Shown here: piece by piece, positions 42,669 to 52,620 of the stretch | Position numbering within the stretch: position 1 is the first letter of the stretch | Layout: the number at the start of each line of letters is the position of its first letter | Assembly: GCF_036250695.1 (NCBI RefSeq) | Contig: NZ_CP109427.1 | Coordinates: forward strand, 7,688,001-7,752,000 | Source of the DNA: Streptomyces sp. NBC_01497 | Lineage (GTDB): Bacteria > Actinomycetota > Actinomycetes > Streptomycetales > Streptomycetaceae | Direction: 5' to 3' | DNA: 64,000 nucleotides | The notes under the pieces: generated by a model | Seen by the model: only the letters and a program-made list of their open reading frames with translations | Databases searched by the model: none | Told to the model about the DNA's origin: nothing | Made by a program: the position numbers and the translations under genes

Positions 42669-43115
42669 GTGCCCGTGTCCACGCTCCTGATCACCGACGT
42701 CACCGGGGGCGAAGCGCTGCGCGACTGGCGGTTCGTCCACAACGAGATCATCCCGACGGCTCCGCTCTCCCCTGACGAGGTGCGTGAGCGGGCCGGCCGC
42801 AACCTGCTGGACGTCGCCTACGCGGACGGCGTCCTGGTGGGCTGTACGACGGTGCGCCCGCCCACCGGTGGTACGGCGACGGCGACGGTGATCGCCCGCG
42901 TGCTCCCGGCCCACCGGCGCCGGGGTTTCGGCAGCCGGCTGTACGCCCATGGGCTGGAGCGGGCGCGCGCGGCGGGGGCGACGGGGATCGAGACGGTGGT
43001 GCTGGCGTCCAACACCGCGGGGTTGCGCTTCGCGCTCGCCCTCGGGTTCGTGGAGTTCGACCGCTATGTGCTGCACGGCGACACCATCGCCTTCGTCGAG
43101 CTGAGGCTGCCCTGA
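42669..43115 (+). CDS. GNAT-family N-acetyltransferase
   Basis: 148 residues. The acetyl-CoA-binding motif A is VLPAHRRRGFGSRLYAHGL (R/Q-x-x-G-x-G/A type) and motif B ETVVLASNTAGLRFALALGF. GTG 42669 (GGGAGGG at 42651-42657) is preferred, with TTG 42663 possible. It follows the CPT-like gene by about 35 bp on the same strand and probably shares its transcript. The acceptor amine is unknown; an antibiotic or self-metabolite modification role would fit the neighbours but is not shown. Confidence 0.9.
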   Translation: MPVSTLLITDVTGGEALRDWRFVHNEIIPTAPLSPDEVRERAGRNLLDVAYADGVLVGCTTVRPPTGGTATATVIARVLPAHRRRGFGSRLYAHGLERARAAGATGIETVVLASNTAGLRFALALGFVEFDRYVLHGDTIAFVELRLP

Positions 43116-43117
43116 CC

Positions 43118-43160
43118 GGCCGGCCGGCCGCGACCGTGCCGGGGGTGCGGCCGGCCGGCC
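43118..43160. terminator. Terminator hairpin between convergent genes
   Basis: A 14-bp perfect stem (GGCCGGCCGGCCGC at 43118-43131, complement at 43147-43160) with a 15-nt loop, followed by a second CCGGCCGG-type dyad to 43197. It lies between the convergent GNAT and polysaccharide lyase genes. Confidence 0.75.
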
Positions 43161-43199
43161 TCCGCCGGCCGGTGCGCGGGCACCGGCCGGCCGGCGCCG

Positions 43200-45701
43200 T
43201 CAGCGCGACAGGACGACCGTCCGCGTGGTGCCCGGCAGCCCCTGCGTCAGATCCAGTGTGACCGTCACCCGGCCGCCGTGCCCGGCCCGTACGTCCACCC
43301 CCGCGTCGGCACTGGTGCCGTTGCGCAGGCCCGGCGCGTCGAGCATGACGGTCAGCGTGGTTCCCGCACAGGTCGGATCGCTCACCGCGAGCGTCAGCGT
43401 CTCGCCACCGTGGCCGTGCCCGCGCCGGTACAGCACCGAAGCGGGCCCGTCCACCCGGACGTCCGCGATGCCGCCCGCCGTGAAGAAGTTGGCGGCGGTC
43501 AGTCCGAGCCGGGCGGCGTGCACGGCCTGCAGGGCACCGGTGTTGGACAGCACCGCCACCGGGGGCAGCGCCGCCCACGTCGCGGTCCGCGCGGCGCTCG
43601 CGCCGGGCAGCAGCGCATAGACGTACCGGCCGTCGCGCGGGTCCACGCCGTGGTCCAGCCAGAGGGTGGCGTAGGTACGGGTGAACTTCTCGGCGGTGCC
43701 GCCCGTGCTCGGCCCGTTGTCCACGTCCGCCCACGCGCCCGTGCGTGCCGCGCGCAGCGCCCGCAGGACCGTGCCGCGTGAACCGCCGCGCGGCAGCACG
43801 TACCCGCCGACGCCCTCCAGGTGCGCCCAGCCGGCCGCCGGGAACCGGCCGCTCCAGCCGTCGTCCGAGGGCTGCGCACGGCCGTCCACGGTCAGCCGGG
43901 CCGCGGTCCCGGCGCGCAGGTTCCGGTTCTCCACGGTCGTCTCGACCGGATGGCCCGAACCGCCGGTGATACCGGCGCCGAGCGCGATCACGCAGTCGTC
44001 CAGGCAGAACCAGGACTTCCTGGCCCGCAGCGGTGACCCGTACGGGACGAGATCGAGTCCGACCGCACCGTAGGACCCCTCCAGAACGGCGCCGCCCGAC
44101 CAGGTCGTCGGCGGTAGGGTGCCGTTTCCCGCGCTCGGCGCGAGCGGCAGGGTGTCCGCCGTGACGCCGGGCAGCCGGGTGCAGTCGACGGTGGGCCAGT
44201 ACGCGTCGGTGTACTGGCCGTTGTCGCCGTCGTAGAGGTAGGTGGCCCCGTCGCCGGTGTGCCAGCCGCGCTGGTTCTCGCCGTTGATCGCCTCCAGGCG
44301 CGCGATCCGACTGCTGGAGAGGCCGACCGCCCAGGCCCAGCCGGGCCTGCGGTGCACGGCCCGCTCGATCGACGGCTGCTGGACGTGCGAGGAACCCGGC
44401 CGCGCCGGGTGCACTGACGCGTCATCCAGGACGGACTTCACGAGCGCCGTGCGTACGGGTGTGGCGCCCGCCGTGATCGTCGCGTACGTCTCGCGGGTGA
44501 TCCACCCCTTGACCAGGGACTTCCACCGGTCCTGCTGGGCGGCGGAGCCCAGCGGGATCAGCCGCAGGACGGCTTCCGTGATGGCGTGGCCCGCGTCGTG
44601 GTCGCTCTCGCCCTGCCGGGACAGGAAACGTCCGCGCACCACGTCCATCACGAGCCCGTCGTACATGAACGGCGCGTAGGTCAGGTCGACGGCGTCCAGG
44701 ATCACCGAGAAACCGGCGTCGGTGATGGGCCACTGCGAGTCCTTGAGCAGCAACGACAGCTGGCTGAGATCGGCCAGCAGCACATACGAGTAGTGCCCGT
44801 TGTAGGGCACGGTGCCGTGCTGGATGTAGCCGCCGTCGCGGTAGAAGCCGTCGGAGGAGGTGACGTACGGGAAGATGTCCGAGAGCCTGTCCCGGCCGAG
44901 CGCGATCAGGTCCCCGTCGTGCGCCAGGATGCCGCGCAGGATGGTGATCTGGCACATGTCCGCGCGATTGGCGCCGGTCGTCAGGACGGTGCCCTGTTGC
45001 TGGTGGGTCGGATCGGGCACGAAGTGCGCCACGGTCGCGAGGTGGCCGGCGAGGTCCGCCGCAGGCAGCGCGTCGCCGAGCAGGGCGCAGGTGTTGAGCA
45101 GCGGCTGCGGCGCCCCGATCTCCCAGTGGTACCAGTTGCCCACTTCGGGCGACGCGGGGTGGTAGTAGGCGTCGCCGATCAGCCGGAGCGCCGCCACGAG
45201 CCGGGAGGCGACCGCCGGGTCCTGGTGGTAGGTGGAACCCGGGGTGGCCCAGGCGAGCGCCGTGGCGAGGATCCGCGCGTAGGTGGCGCTGGCGTTCTCC
45301 ACCTGGCTGAACGGCAGGTCGGTGTAGACGGACGCGGGGGAGGCCGAGGTGTCGTAGGCCGCGACGGCCGAGTCCGCCGCAGCGTCGACGGTCGCGATGG
45401 CGGCGGCGTAGTCCGGATCGGCCGGATCGACTGCGGCGCCGCCGGTGAGGATGTCGGACCAGGCGGCGCGCAGTGGGGCGAAGGCGTCCGCCGGGGCCCC
45501 GGCGCCGCCTGCCGCGGTCCTGGCCGCGGCCCCGGCGGGTGCCGCGGCCCCGATCCCGGCCACCGCCGCGGCGGCCACCGCGGCGCCGGTGCCGAGGAAC
45601 CGGCGGCGGGACGTGAAGCACTCCGACACGGCCGACGGCTCCGACAGCTCCGACGACTTCGACGGCTCCGACAACTCCGGCGACTCCGGGACATGCGTCA
45701 T
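43200..45701 (-). CDS. Secreted polysaccharide lyase family 8
   Basis: An 833-residue Tat-exported lyase of the hyaluronate/chondroitin/xanthan lyase family, cleaving uronic-acid polysaccharides by beta-elimination. The N-terminus has a Ser/Glu-rich stretch, then TSRRRFLGTG and a hydrophobic segment (twin-arginine signal). The alpha/alpha-toroid domain contains the Asn (TGANRADMCQI), the His and Tyr (IQHGTVPYNGHYSYVLL) and the Arg (VVRGRFLSRQG) of the active site. C-terminal beta-sandwich domains follow. I chose ATG 45701 (GAGGA upstream) because it leaves an ordinary Tat leader; the frame runs to 45839. It is next to the disrupted GH92 gene, together a glycan-degradation cluster. Confidence 0.92.
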   Translation of the reverse strand: MTHVPESPELSEPSKSSELSEPSAVSECFTSRRRFLGTGAAVAAAAVAGIGAAAPAGAAARTAAGGAGAPADAFAPLRAAWSDILTGGAAVDPADPDYAAAIATVDAAADSAVAAYDTSASPASVYTDLPFSQVENASATYARILATALAWATPGSTYHQDPAVASRLVAALRLIGDAYYHPASPEVGNWYHWEIGAPQPLLNTCALLGDALPAADLAGHLATVAHFVPDPTHQQQGTVLTTGANRADMCQITILRGILAHDGDLIALGRDRLSDIFPYVTSSDGFYRDGGYIQHGTVPYNGHYSYVLLADLSQLSLLLKDSQWPITDAGFSVILDAVDLTYAPFMYDGLVMDVVRGRFLSRQGESDHDAGHAITEAVLRLIPLGSAAQQDRWKSLVKGWITRETYATITAGATPVRTALVKSVLDDASVHPARPGSSHVQQPSIERAVHRRPGWAWAVGLSSSRIARLEAINGENQRGWHTGDGATYLYDGDNGQYTDAYWPTVDCTRLPGVTADTLPLAPSAGNGTLPPTTWSGGAVLEGSYGAVGLDLVPYGSPLRARKSWFCLDDCVIALGAGITGGSGHPVETTVENRNLRAGTAARLTVDGRAQPSDDGWSGRFPAAGWAHLEGVGGYVLPRGGSRGTVLRALRAARTGAWADVDNGPSTGGTAEKFTRTYATLWLDHGVDPRDGRYVYALLPGASAARTATWAALPPVAVLSNTGALQAVHAARLGLTAANFFTAGGIADVRVDGPASVLYRRGHGHGGETLTLAVSDPTCAGTTLTVMLDAPGLRNGTSADAGVDVRAGHGGRVTVTLDLTQGLPGTTRTVVLSR

Positions 45702-46091
45702 GACATGCGTCCTCACGTGACGATGGACGGGCGGGGCGGGACGTGCGGGTGCGCGTCGAGCGCGGGGAGCGGAACGGAATGGCTGAGGACATGACACGTC
45801 CAACCCCCTGCGTGAGTCAAGGAGTTGGACATAGTTCATGTATGAGAACTTCGGTTTTGGTGATCACCGAACCTGCGGGCCCGTCGGACCGTTGGGAAAG
45901 CGGTGAGGACCCTCACGGGGCGAGGCGGGCAAGACCGGCCACGGACTGCCGGCCTCCGAACTACCGTGTCCCGAACCGCCGGTGCCTGACCGCCGGGTCC
46001 CGGCGTGATGGTGTCCGACCTCAGGCACCGGTGCGCGCCGGCCTCCGGGGCGCCTGCCCCCCGGATGGGCCAGGCCCTTGCCCCAGCGGTG
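45702..46091. other. Promoter region of the PL8 lyase
   Basis: 390 bp between the GH92 relic's stop and the lyase start, both transcribed leftward. The segment 45798-45868 is AT-richer and holds three dyads: GTCCAAC/GTTGGAC (45798-45804, 45824-45830), AGTTC/GAACT (45833-45837, 45846-45850) and GGTGATCACC (45859-45868). These are candidate regulatory sites. No gene is supported. Confidence 0.5.
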
Positions 46092-48462
46092 TCAGCCGCA
46101 GTGACCGGGGTGCGCAGGAGGGACCGGGCGGGTGCTCGACGGCGGCGCCTGGCGCGGGTCGCTGCCCCACTCCTTGTTCGGTTCCGCCCCCATGACCAGC
46201 GTCAGCTTCCCACCCGACACGATCTCCTCGTGCGTGATCCAGGCGCGCTCCAGCGGGCGCCCGTGCAGGCGCGCGGAGCGGACGTACAGGTTCGCCGCCG
46301 AGTTGTGGACCGTCTCGACGGTGAACCGCGTGCCGCGGCTCGTGGTGAACACGCTCTCGTCGAACAGCGGGCTGCCGATCGCGTACACACCGCTCGCCGG
46401 GGCCACCGGATAGAAACCGGCCGCGGCCAGCACGTACCACGCCGACATCTGCCCGCAGTCGTCGTTGCCCGCGAGCCCCGCGGGCCCGGTGGCGTACGCG
46501 TACTCGCACACGTACCGGGACCACTTCTGCGTCAGCCACGGCGCGCCCGCGTGCACGAACATGAACGCCATCTGGTGGACCGGCTCATTGGAGTGGTTGT
46601 ACTTGTCGTTCCACTTCATCATCGCGTCCGGCGGCGTCTGTTCGAACATGTCGTTGAGCCGGGTGGCGAACGCCTGCCGGCTGCCCAGCAGTTCGACGAG
46701 GCCCGGTACGTCGTGGGGAACGAACCAGCCCTGCTGATCGGGGTTGGACTCGACGCAGCCGTCCTGGTCGCCCATCCACGAGCCGTCCGCGTTGCGCCCG
46801 CGGAACCAACCGACGTCCTTTTTGAAGACGTTGCGGTAGTTCCGGGACGTGCCGTCGAGGCGCTCGGTGTCCGCGTGCCGGCCGCTCGCCTCGGCGAACC
46901 GCGCCAGCGCGTAGTCCGAGTAGCTGTTCTCCAGCGTCTTGGACAGGCTGGTGTCGACGCAGTAGCCGAGCGTCGTCCAGTTCTGGAAGTCGTTGCGGTT
47001 GGACTTGTCGGCGGGGCCCAGCGCCACGTCACGGCAGTACGCGTACGCCGTGTCCGCGTCGAAGCCGCGCACGCCCTTCACGTACCGCCGGGTCGCCGAC
47101 CATGGTGTCCGTGTCCGTGCCCAGCAGCTCCCAGCGGGCCAGTCCCTTCACCGCGCCCGAATCCGTCAGCGCCAGCAGCGTGTTGATCTGGTCGCTCACC
47201 GTCTGCTCGTCGATGATCGTCAGCAGCGGGAACTCGCCGCGGAAGACGTCCCAGCCGCTGAAGACCGTGCGCTGGGTGAACGGATCGTGCCGGACGGGCC
47301 CTTCGCCGAAGCGCGAGGCGCCGTCCGCGTCACTGGAGATCCGCGGGTCGATCATGGTGTGGTAGAGAGCGGAGTAGAAGATCTCCCGCTGCGTGTCCGT
47401 GCCGCCCTTGACCGCGACCTTCCCCACGGCGTCCGCCCACGCGTCGCGCGCCGCCGCCTCCACCCGGTCGAAGTCCCAGCCGGGGAGGGAGTCCTGGAGG
47501 TTCGCACGGGCGCCCTCGGTGCTCGTGAACGACACCCCCGCTTTCAGCAGCACCTGCCGGCCCGCCGTCACCGGGAACTCCACGAAGAATCCGGCGCTCC
47601 CGCTCGCGCTCGTCTGCGCGGTGGCGTCCCGCGTGACCACCTCGCCGTCCCAGGTGCCGAGCGAGGCGATCGGCCGCTCGAAGCGCATCGAGAAGTACAC
47701 GGTGTACGTCGGCCCGTTGCCGCAGATCCAGCCGCCGCCCGAACGGTCCGCCCTCATCGAGCCCTCGACGGTGTACCGGTCGACGAGCCGCAACTCCTGC
47801 GCCACCGAATGCGATCCGTCAAAACCGATGCGCCGCGCGAGGTCGACCTTCACCCGGCCCGTGCCCGTGTCCTGGAAGGTGAAACGCAGCATGCCGGCCC
47901 GCCGGGCGGCCGTCATCTCGGCCCCTATCCGGTAGCGGTCCAGGTCGACCGCGTAGTACCCGGCGCGCGCCACCTCCGTCTCCTTGCGGTACGGGCTGTT
48001 CGCCGCGACCCGGTCGGTGACCAGGTCCCCGGTCTGGGGCATCACCTGGAGGTTGCCGAGGTCCCCGTAGCATCCGATGCCGCCGAGGTGCAGGAAGCTG
48101 AACCCCTCGATCGTCGTCATGTCGGCGGAGTAACCGCTGCCGTTGTCGCCGCCGCTGACGGTGTCGGGACTCAACTGGACCATACCGAAAGGGGTGTCCG
48201 CACCGGGGAACGTCTTGCCGCAGGCTGTGTCGGGGGACGTCGTCAGCGCCCCGGTGAGCGGGTTGACGAGGTCGACGGGCGCGGTGGCCCTGCGTGCGGT
48301 GCCCGCCGCGGAGGTAGCTCTGCCCGCGACGGTGGCAGACACGGGCGATGCGTCCGCCGCCCGCGCCGTCCCGCCGGTACCGAGGGCGACGAGTGCGCCC
48401 GCTCCGGTCCCGGCGAGGAACGTGCGCCTGTTCAGCGGGCCTTCACGGTGATCCCGGTCCAC
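46092..48462 (-). pseudogene. GH92 alpha-mannosidase, disrupted
   Basis: The 5' part (48462 to about 47095) encodes a Tat-like signal (NRRTFLAGTGAGALVALG) and the GH92 N-terminal domain (LVNPLTGAL, GFSFLHLGGIGCYGDLGNLQ). The 3' part (46092 to about 47090, another frame) encodes the rest, with catalytic motifs HSNEPVHQMAFMF and AGNDDCGQMSAW intact. At the junction GTDTDTMVGDPAV should lead into YVKGVRGFDADTAY, but the frame shifts. Compared with the intact GH92 at 7919, six or seven residues are also missing, so a deletion of roughly 19-20 nt is more likely than a single-base error. GTG 48462 follows GAGGA. Confidence 0.85.
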
Positions 48463-48479
48463 GATCGGCGCATCCTCGG

Positions 48480-48495
48480 CTGACAACGTTGTCTA
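48480..48495. promoter_or_regulatory. Operator palindrome CTGACAACGTTGTCTA (copy 2)
   Basis: Identical 16-mer to 7850-7865, including the perfect 12-bp palindrome GACAACGTTGTC. It lies just upstream of the disrupted GH92 gene and would overlap its 5' UTR. The shared site argues that both GH92 genes answered to one repressor. Confidence 0.7.
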
Positions 48496-48607
48496 TCCCG
48501 GGCCGACTTCCGTCATGGAGGCCGGGGTGTCAAGGGGACGGCCGGTGGTATCGCGACGCGTCCGTCGGCGGGCGACCCGTGCCGGGCCGTGGACGCACCG
48601 TGCGGGC

Positions 48608-51001
48608 TCAGACGTCGAAGAAGCCCACCGGTCCGTCGTCCAGGCCCTGTTCGGTCCAGATGGTCTTGCCCTTGCGGCCGTACCTGCTGCCCCACCGCTG
48701 GGCGCACTGCGCCACGATGTAGAGTCCGCGGCCGCCCTCGTCGGTGTCGCCGGCGCGCACCAGGCGCGGTTGCGTGTTGCTGGGATCGGACACCTCGCAG
48801 ATGAGGACGGACGAGCGGATCAGACGCAGCCCGACAGGACCGCCCGCGTACCGGACCGCGTTCGTCACCAACTCGCTCACGATCAGCTCCGTCGTGAGAC
48901 TGAACTGCTCCAACCCCCATTCGTCCAGCTGTTCGTCGGCCAGTTTCCGTGCCTGGGCGACCGCCTCCGGGTCGGCGGGAAGCTGCCAACTGGCGGTGTC
49001 CGAAGGGGGGACGACCCGGGTGCGCGCCATCAGCAGCGCGATGTCGTCCCGCGGCTGCTGGTCGCCGAGGGTTTCGAGGAGGCCGTCGCCGAAGTCACGC
49101 AGTCCGGCATCGGGCGACCACGAGGACGCGAGCCCGTCCCGCACCCGCTCCAGACCCACATCGGCGTCGAAGTCCGTGAGGCCGAGCAGGCCGTCGGTGA
49201 ACAGTGCGAGGACGCTGCCGGGTTCGGGCTCCACCGTCACCGACTGGTACGGCACGCCGCCCACACCGAGAGGCGGCCCCGGCGGCGATTCCACGAAGGT
49301 CGCCCTGCCGTCGGGCGTGACCAGCACGGGCGGCGGCTGGCCCGCGTTCGCGAGGGTGCAGCGCCCCGCGACCGGGTCGTAGACCGCGTACAGGCAGGTG
49401 GCCCCCACGGCGTCCTTCTGCTCGGCCGGTGTCTCGGCGGCGAGGCGCTGGATGAGGTCGTCGAGGCGGGTGAGGACCTCGGCCGGGTCGAGTTCGAGGT
49501 CGGCGAGTGTGAGGATCGCCGTGCGCAGTCTGCCCATGGTGGCCGTCGCGGGCAGGCCGTGTCCGATCACGTCGCCGATCACCAGCGCGGCCCGCAGGGA
49601 CGGCAGGGTGACGACGTCGAACCAGTCGCCGCTGATGTCCGCGCCGCCCGTGGCGGGCCGGTAGATCCCCTCCGCCTCGACGGCCGCGATGTCGGCCGCC
49701 GCACGCGGCAGCAGCCGCTCCTGGAGCGAGACCGCCGCCCGGTGCTCGCGCGTGTAGCGCCGTGCGTTGTCGATGCTGAGGGCGGCACGCGAGGAGATCT
49801 CGGTCAGCAGGACCAGTTCGTCGTCCTCCAGCGGCTCCGACTCGGCCGTGCGCCACACCGAGACGGTGCCGAGCCCGAACCCGCGCGCCAGTAGGGGTGT
49901 CACCGCCACCCAGTGGGCGTGCTCCGGTACGAACAGAGCCGCCAGCTCGGCGTCGTTCAGAGCGCTCACCACTTCGTCGCGGGTCATGGTGAGGGTCCGG
50001 CCCTTCTGCAGCATCCGCAGCTGGGGGCTGTCGGGCAGCAACGGGTACGCGCCGCCGGGGCCGAGCAGCTGGGGCGGCCACTCCTCGTCTTCCGTGGCCA
50101 CCGCGACCCGCGTCAGGCGCGGGGCCCCCCAGCCGAGTATCTGCGGCGGGTTGTCGCCCGCGAGCACCCCTTCCGCGAGGTCGACCGTCACGCAGCTGCC
50201 GAGATCCGGTACCAGGACGTCGGCCAGGTCCTGGGCCGTGCTCTGGATGTCGAGGGACGGGCCGATGCGTGCCGCCGCCTTCTGCTGCAGCGCCAAGTGC
50301 CGCCGGTCCCGGACCTCCTGGGTGGCGTCGTAGCTCAGCACCGCGACTCCGTCCGGTGCGCCGTCCCCGTCGTCGAGCCGGAAGGCCGACACGGACGCGA
50401 CCTGGGGCGGGCGGTTCGGCGCCTCGGCGAGGCGCATGGCCTGCACCTTGCCGAGGACGGGGGTCCCGGTCCGCATGACGTTCGCAATCAGGTCCCGCAG
50501 GACCCGGGCATCGGGGCCGTACAGCCGCGCGTCCCAGTGCTCCCCGGGCGGGGTGTTCACGGCGGACATGGTGGGGGCGGCGTTGGCGCGCAGCCGCCGC
50601 TGGGCGCCGTCGTGGATCGCCACGCCGATGCGGTCCTGCCCGAGCAGCGCCCGGAAGAACGAGATGCCCTGGGCCCATTCGGTGGCGGTCTCCGAGCGCG
50701 CCGCCAGCATGATCCGCTGCCCGTCGGGCGGCAGGGGCAGCACACCGAAGGCGACTTCCCCACCGGCCGACGTCCCGCGTCCCACACCGCCGGTGTCCGA
50801 CAGTGCCAGGGCACGGCACTCCGGCCCCGGAGACAGCAGCTTCCACAGGGGGAGGCCCACTGCTTCGGAGGCGTCACACCCGAGAAGCCGGGCCGCCTCC
50901 GTCGACCAGGACACGATCGTGCCCTCCTGGTCCAGTACGGCTGCGGCGACGGCATCGAGCCGGAATCCCCCGTGAAGGTCGCTGCCCTCGTCTGAGTCCA
51001 C
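48608..51001 (-). CDS. PAS/GAF-SpoIIE phosphatase fused to HATPase kinase
   Basis: A 797-residue multidomain regulator. PAS-like sensor segments cover about residues 10-230 and a GAF domain about 240-400. A PP2C/SpoIIE phosphatase follows (SLQERLLP, GADISGDWFDVV, VIGDVIGHGL, DDIALLMA). A C-terminal anti-sigma-type HATPase (SELVTNAVRYAGG, DEGGRGLYIVAQ) completes it. Such proteins combine phosphatase and kinase acting on anti-anti-sigma factors, in partner-switching control of alternative sigma factors, common in Streptomyces. GTG 51001 was chosen for its GGGAGGA ribosome site 6 nt upstream; the frame extends 12 codons to a TTG. No STAS-domain partner lies nearby. Confidence 0.9.
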   Translation of the reverse strand: MDSDEGSDLHGGFRLDAVAAAVLDQEGTIVSWSTEAARLLGCDASEAVGLPLWKLLSPGPECRALALSDTGGVGRGTSAGGEVAFGVLPLPPDGQRIMLAARSETATEWAQGISFFRALLGQDRIGVAIHDGAQRRLRANAAPTMSAVNTPPGEHWDARLYGPDARVLRDLIANVMRTGTPVLGKVQAMRLAEAPNRPPQVASVSAFRLDDGDGAPDGVAVLSYDATQEVRDRRHLALQQKAAARIGPSLDIQSTAQDLADVLVPDLGSCVTVDLAEGVLAGDNPPQILGWGAPRLTRVAVATEDEEWPPQLLGPGGAYPLLPDSPQLRMLQKGRTLTMTRDEVVSALNDAELAALFVPEHAHWVAVTPLLARGFGLGTVSVWRTAESEPLEDDELVLLTEISSRAALSIDNARRYTREHRAAVSLQERLLPRAAADIAAVEAEGIYRPATGGADISGDWFDVVTLPSLRAALVIGDVIGHGLPATATMGRLRTAILTLADLELDPAEVLTRLDDLIQRLAAETPAEQKDAVGATCLYAVYDPVAGRCTLANAGQPPPVLVTPDGRATFVESPPGPPLGVGGVPYQSVTVEPEPGSVLALFTDGLLGLTDFDADVGLERVRDGLASSWSPDAGLRDFGDGLLETLGDQQPRDDIALLMARTRVVPPSDTASWQLPADPEAVAQARKLADEQLDEWGLEQFSLTTELIVSELVTNAVRYAGGPVGLRLIRSSVLICEVSDPSNTQPRLVRAGDTDEGGRGLYIVAQCAQRWGSRYGRKGKTIWTEQGLDDGPVGFFDV

Positions 51002-51300
51002 GCTGGCTCCTCCCGCCACGCGAGAGAGTTTCGTCAACTTTAACCCGATATGCCCGGTCGACGAATCGTGAGCGGGGGATCTCGTCCGTCATGGGGGAAA
51101 CCCGCCCCCGCAACGGACGGGAAAAGAAGACAAGGAACGAGATTCGGCGGCGGGTATCCGGGAACGGGCCGGACGGCGTCCGTTCCCGGCCCCGTTCCCG
51201 CGTTCGTCACCCTCGCCGGCCCGGACCTGTTCCTGCTCCCGGCCCGGACCTGGTCTCCCGGCGCGCCCCGCCGTGGCAGGGCCGGGACGCCTCCTCCCAT

Positions 51301-52548
51301 TCACCCCGCCGCGCGCAGCGCCCCGTCGAGGTCGGCCCACAGATCCTCCACGTCCTCCAGCCCCACCGACATGCGCAGCAGCCCGTCCCCGATGCCGCCC
51401 GCCGCGCGGTCGGCCGGATCGACGATGTGATGGCTCAGTGACGCGGGGTGCTGGATCAGGGTGTCCACGCTTCCGAGGCTCACGGCGGGGGTGATCAGCC
51501 GGACCGCCCCGATCAGCCCGTGCGGATCGCCCGCCGTCTCGAACGAGAGGACCGCCCCACCGCCCGTCATCTGTCCCGAGGGGCGCCCGGCCGCGCGTCC
51601 GGGGTAGTGCACCCGCGTGACACCGGGGTGGCCCGCCAGCCGGTCCGCCAGTTCCGCGGCGGTCGCCGACGCCGCGGCGATGCGCAGCGGCAGCGTGGCG
51701 AGTCCGCGCAGCAGCAGATAGCCGGACAGCGGATGCAGGGTGGCGCCGGTCGCGAACCGGACCTGCCGCAGCCGGCGGGCGTACTCCTCGTCGCAGGCGA
51801 CCACGCCCGCCAGGACGTCGCCGTGCCCGCCCAGGAACTTCGTCGCGCTGTGCAGTACGAGACGCGCGCCGTGCTCGGCGGGCCGCTGCAGGACCGGTGT
51901 GGCGAACGTGTTGTCGGCCAGCAGCGGCACGTCGCCGCAGGCCCGCGCGAGGGCGTCGAGCCCGCTCTCGGCGAGCGTGGGGTTGGCCGGAGTCTCCACG
52001 ACGACCAGGCCGGTGTCCGGCCGGATCGCGGCGGCCACATCGTGCGGCGCCGCCCAGGTGACGCGGGTGCCGAGCAGTGCCGAGCCCAGCAGGTGGTCAC
52101 TGGTCCCGTACAGCGGCCGGACCGCCACCACATGCGGGCGGCCCTCGGCCACCGCCGTGAGCAGGCACGCCGTGAGTGCCGCCATCCCGCTGGCGAAGGC
52201 CACACCGGCCGCGCACCCCTCCAGATCGGCGAGCGCGGCCTCGAAGCGGGCCACGGTCGGATTGCCGATCCGCGCGTACACCGGCGCCCCCGGCACGGCG
52301 GCGCCGGTGCCGAGCACGTCCAGCCGCTCGGCCTCGCCGCGGCTGTCCCGGGACGGATAGGTGGTGGACAGATCGATGGGTACCGCGTGCACGCCGAGGT
52401 CCACCAGGTCCTCGCGGCCCGCGTGCACCGCACGCGTACGGAACGCACCGGGCGAGGCTGCGTCCGGCCTCCCGGAGGTGGTCATGTGTCCGGGCGCGGG
52501 GCGCGCGGCACCCGCCCCTCCCGCGGTCGTCGCTTCGGTCGTCGTCAT
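51301..52548 (-). CDS. Cys/Met metabolism PLP enzyme (trans-sulfuration family)
   Basis: A 415-residue PLP enzyme of the cystathionine/methionine gamma-lyase family. Motifs include YARIGNPTVARFEAALADLE, FASGMAALTACLL and the PLP lysine in LHSATKFLGGHGD. C-terminal TPAVSLGSVDTLIQHPASLS and GLLRMSVGLEDVEDL are the family end motif. It could be a gamma-lyase, gamma-synthase or sulfhydrylase; methionine or cystathionine gamma-lyase is my best guess. ATG 52548 follows AGGGG, and the first 30 residues are a low-complexity leader. It is divergent from an Lrp/AsnC regulator 72 bp away, which probably controls it in response to an amino acid. Confidence 0.9.
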   Translation of the reverse strand: MTTTEATTAGGAGAARPAPGHMTTSGRPDAASPGAFRTRAVHAGREDLVDLGVHAVPIDLSTTYPSRDSRGEAERLDVLGTGAAVPGAPVYARIGNPTVARFEAALADLEGCAAGVAFASGMAALTACLLTAVAEGRPHVVAVRPLYGTSDHLLGSALLGTRVTWAAPHDVAAAIRPDTGLVVVETPANPTLAESGLDALARACGDVPLLADNTFATPVLQRPAEHGARLVLHSATKFLGGHGDVLAGVVACDEEYARRLRQVRFATGATLHPLSGYLLLRGLATLPLRIAAASATAAELADRLAGHPGVTRVHYPGRAAGRPSGQMTGGGAVLSFETAGDPHGLIGAVRLITPAVSLGSVDTLIQHPASLSHHIVDPADRAAGGIGDGLLRMSVGLEDVEDLWADLDGALRAAG

Positions 52549-52620
52549 GCCCCTGACGCTCGCAGCCGCTTCGCCGCCGTGGACGCCCGGCCGCATGATG
52601 AACGGATGAGGGACGAAAAC

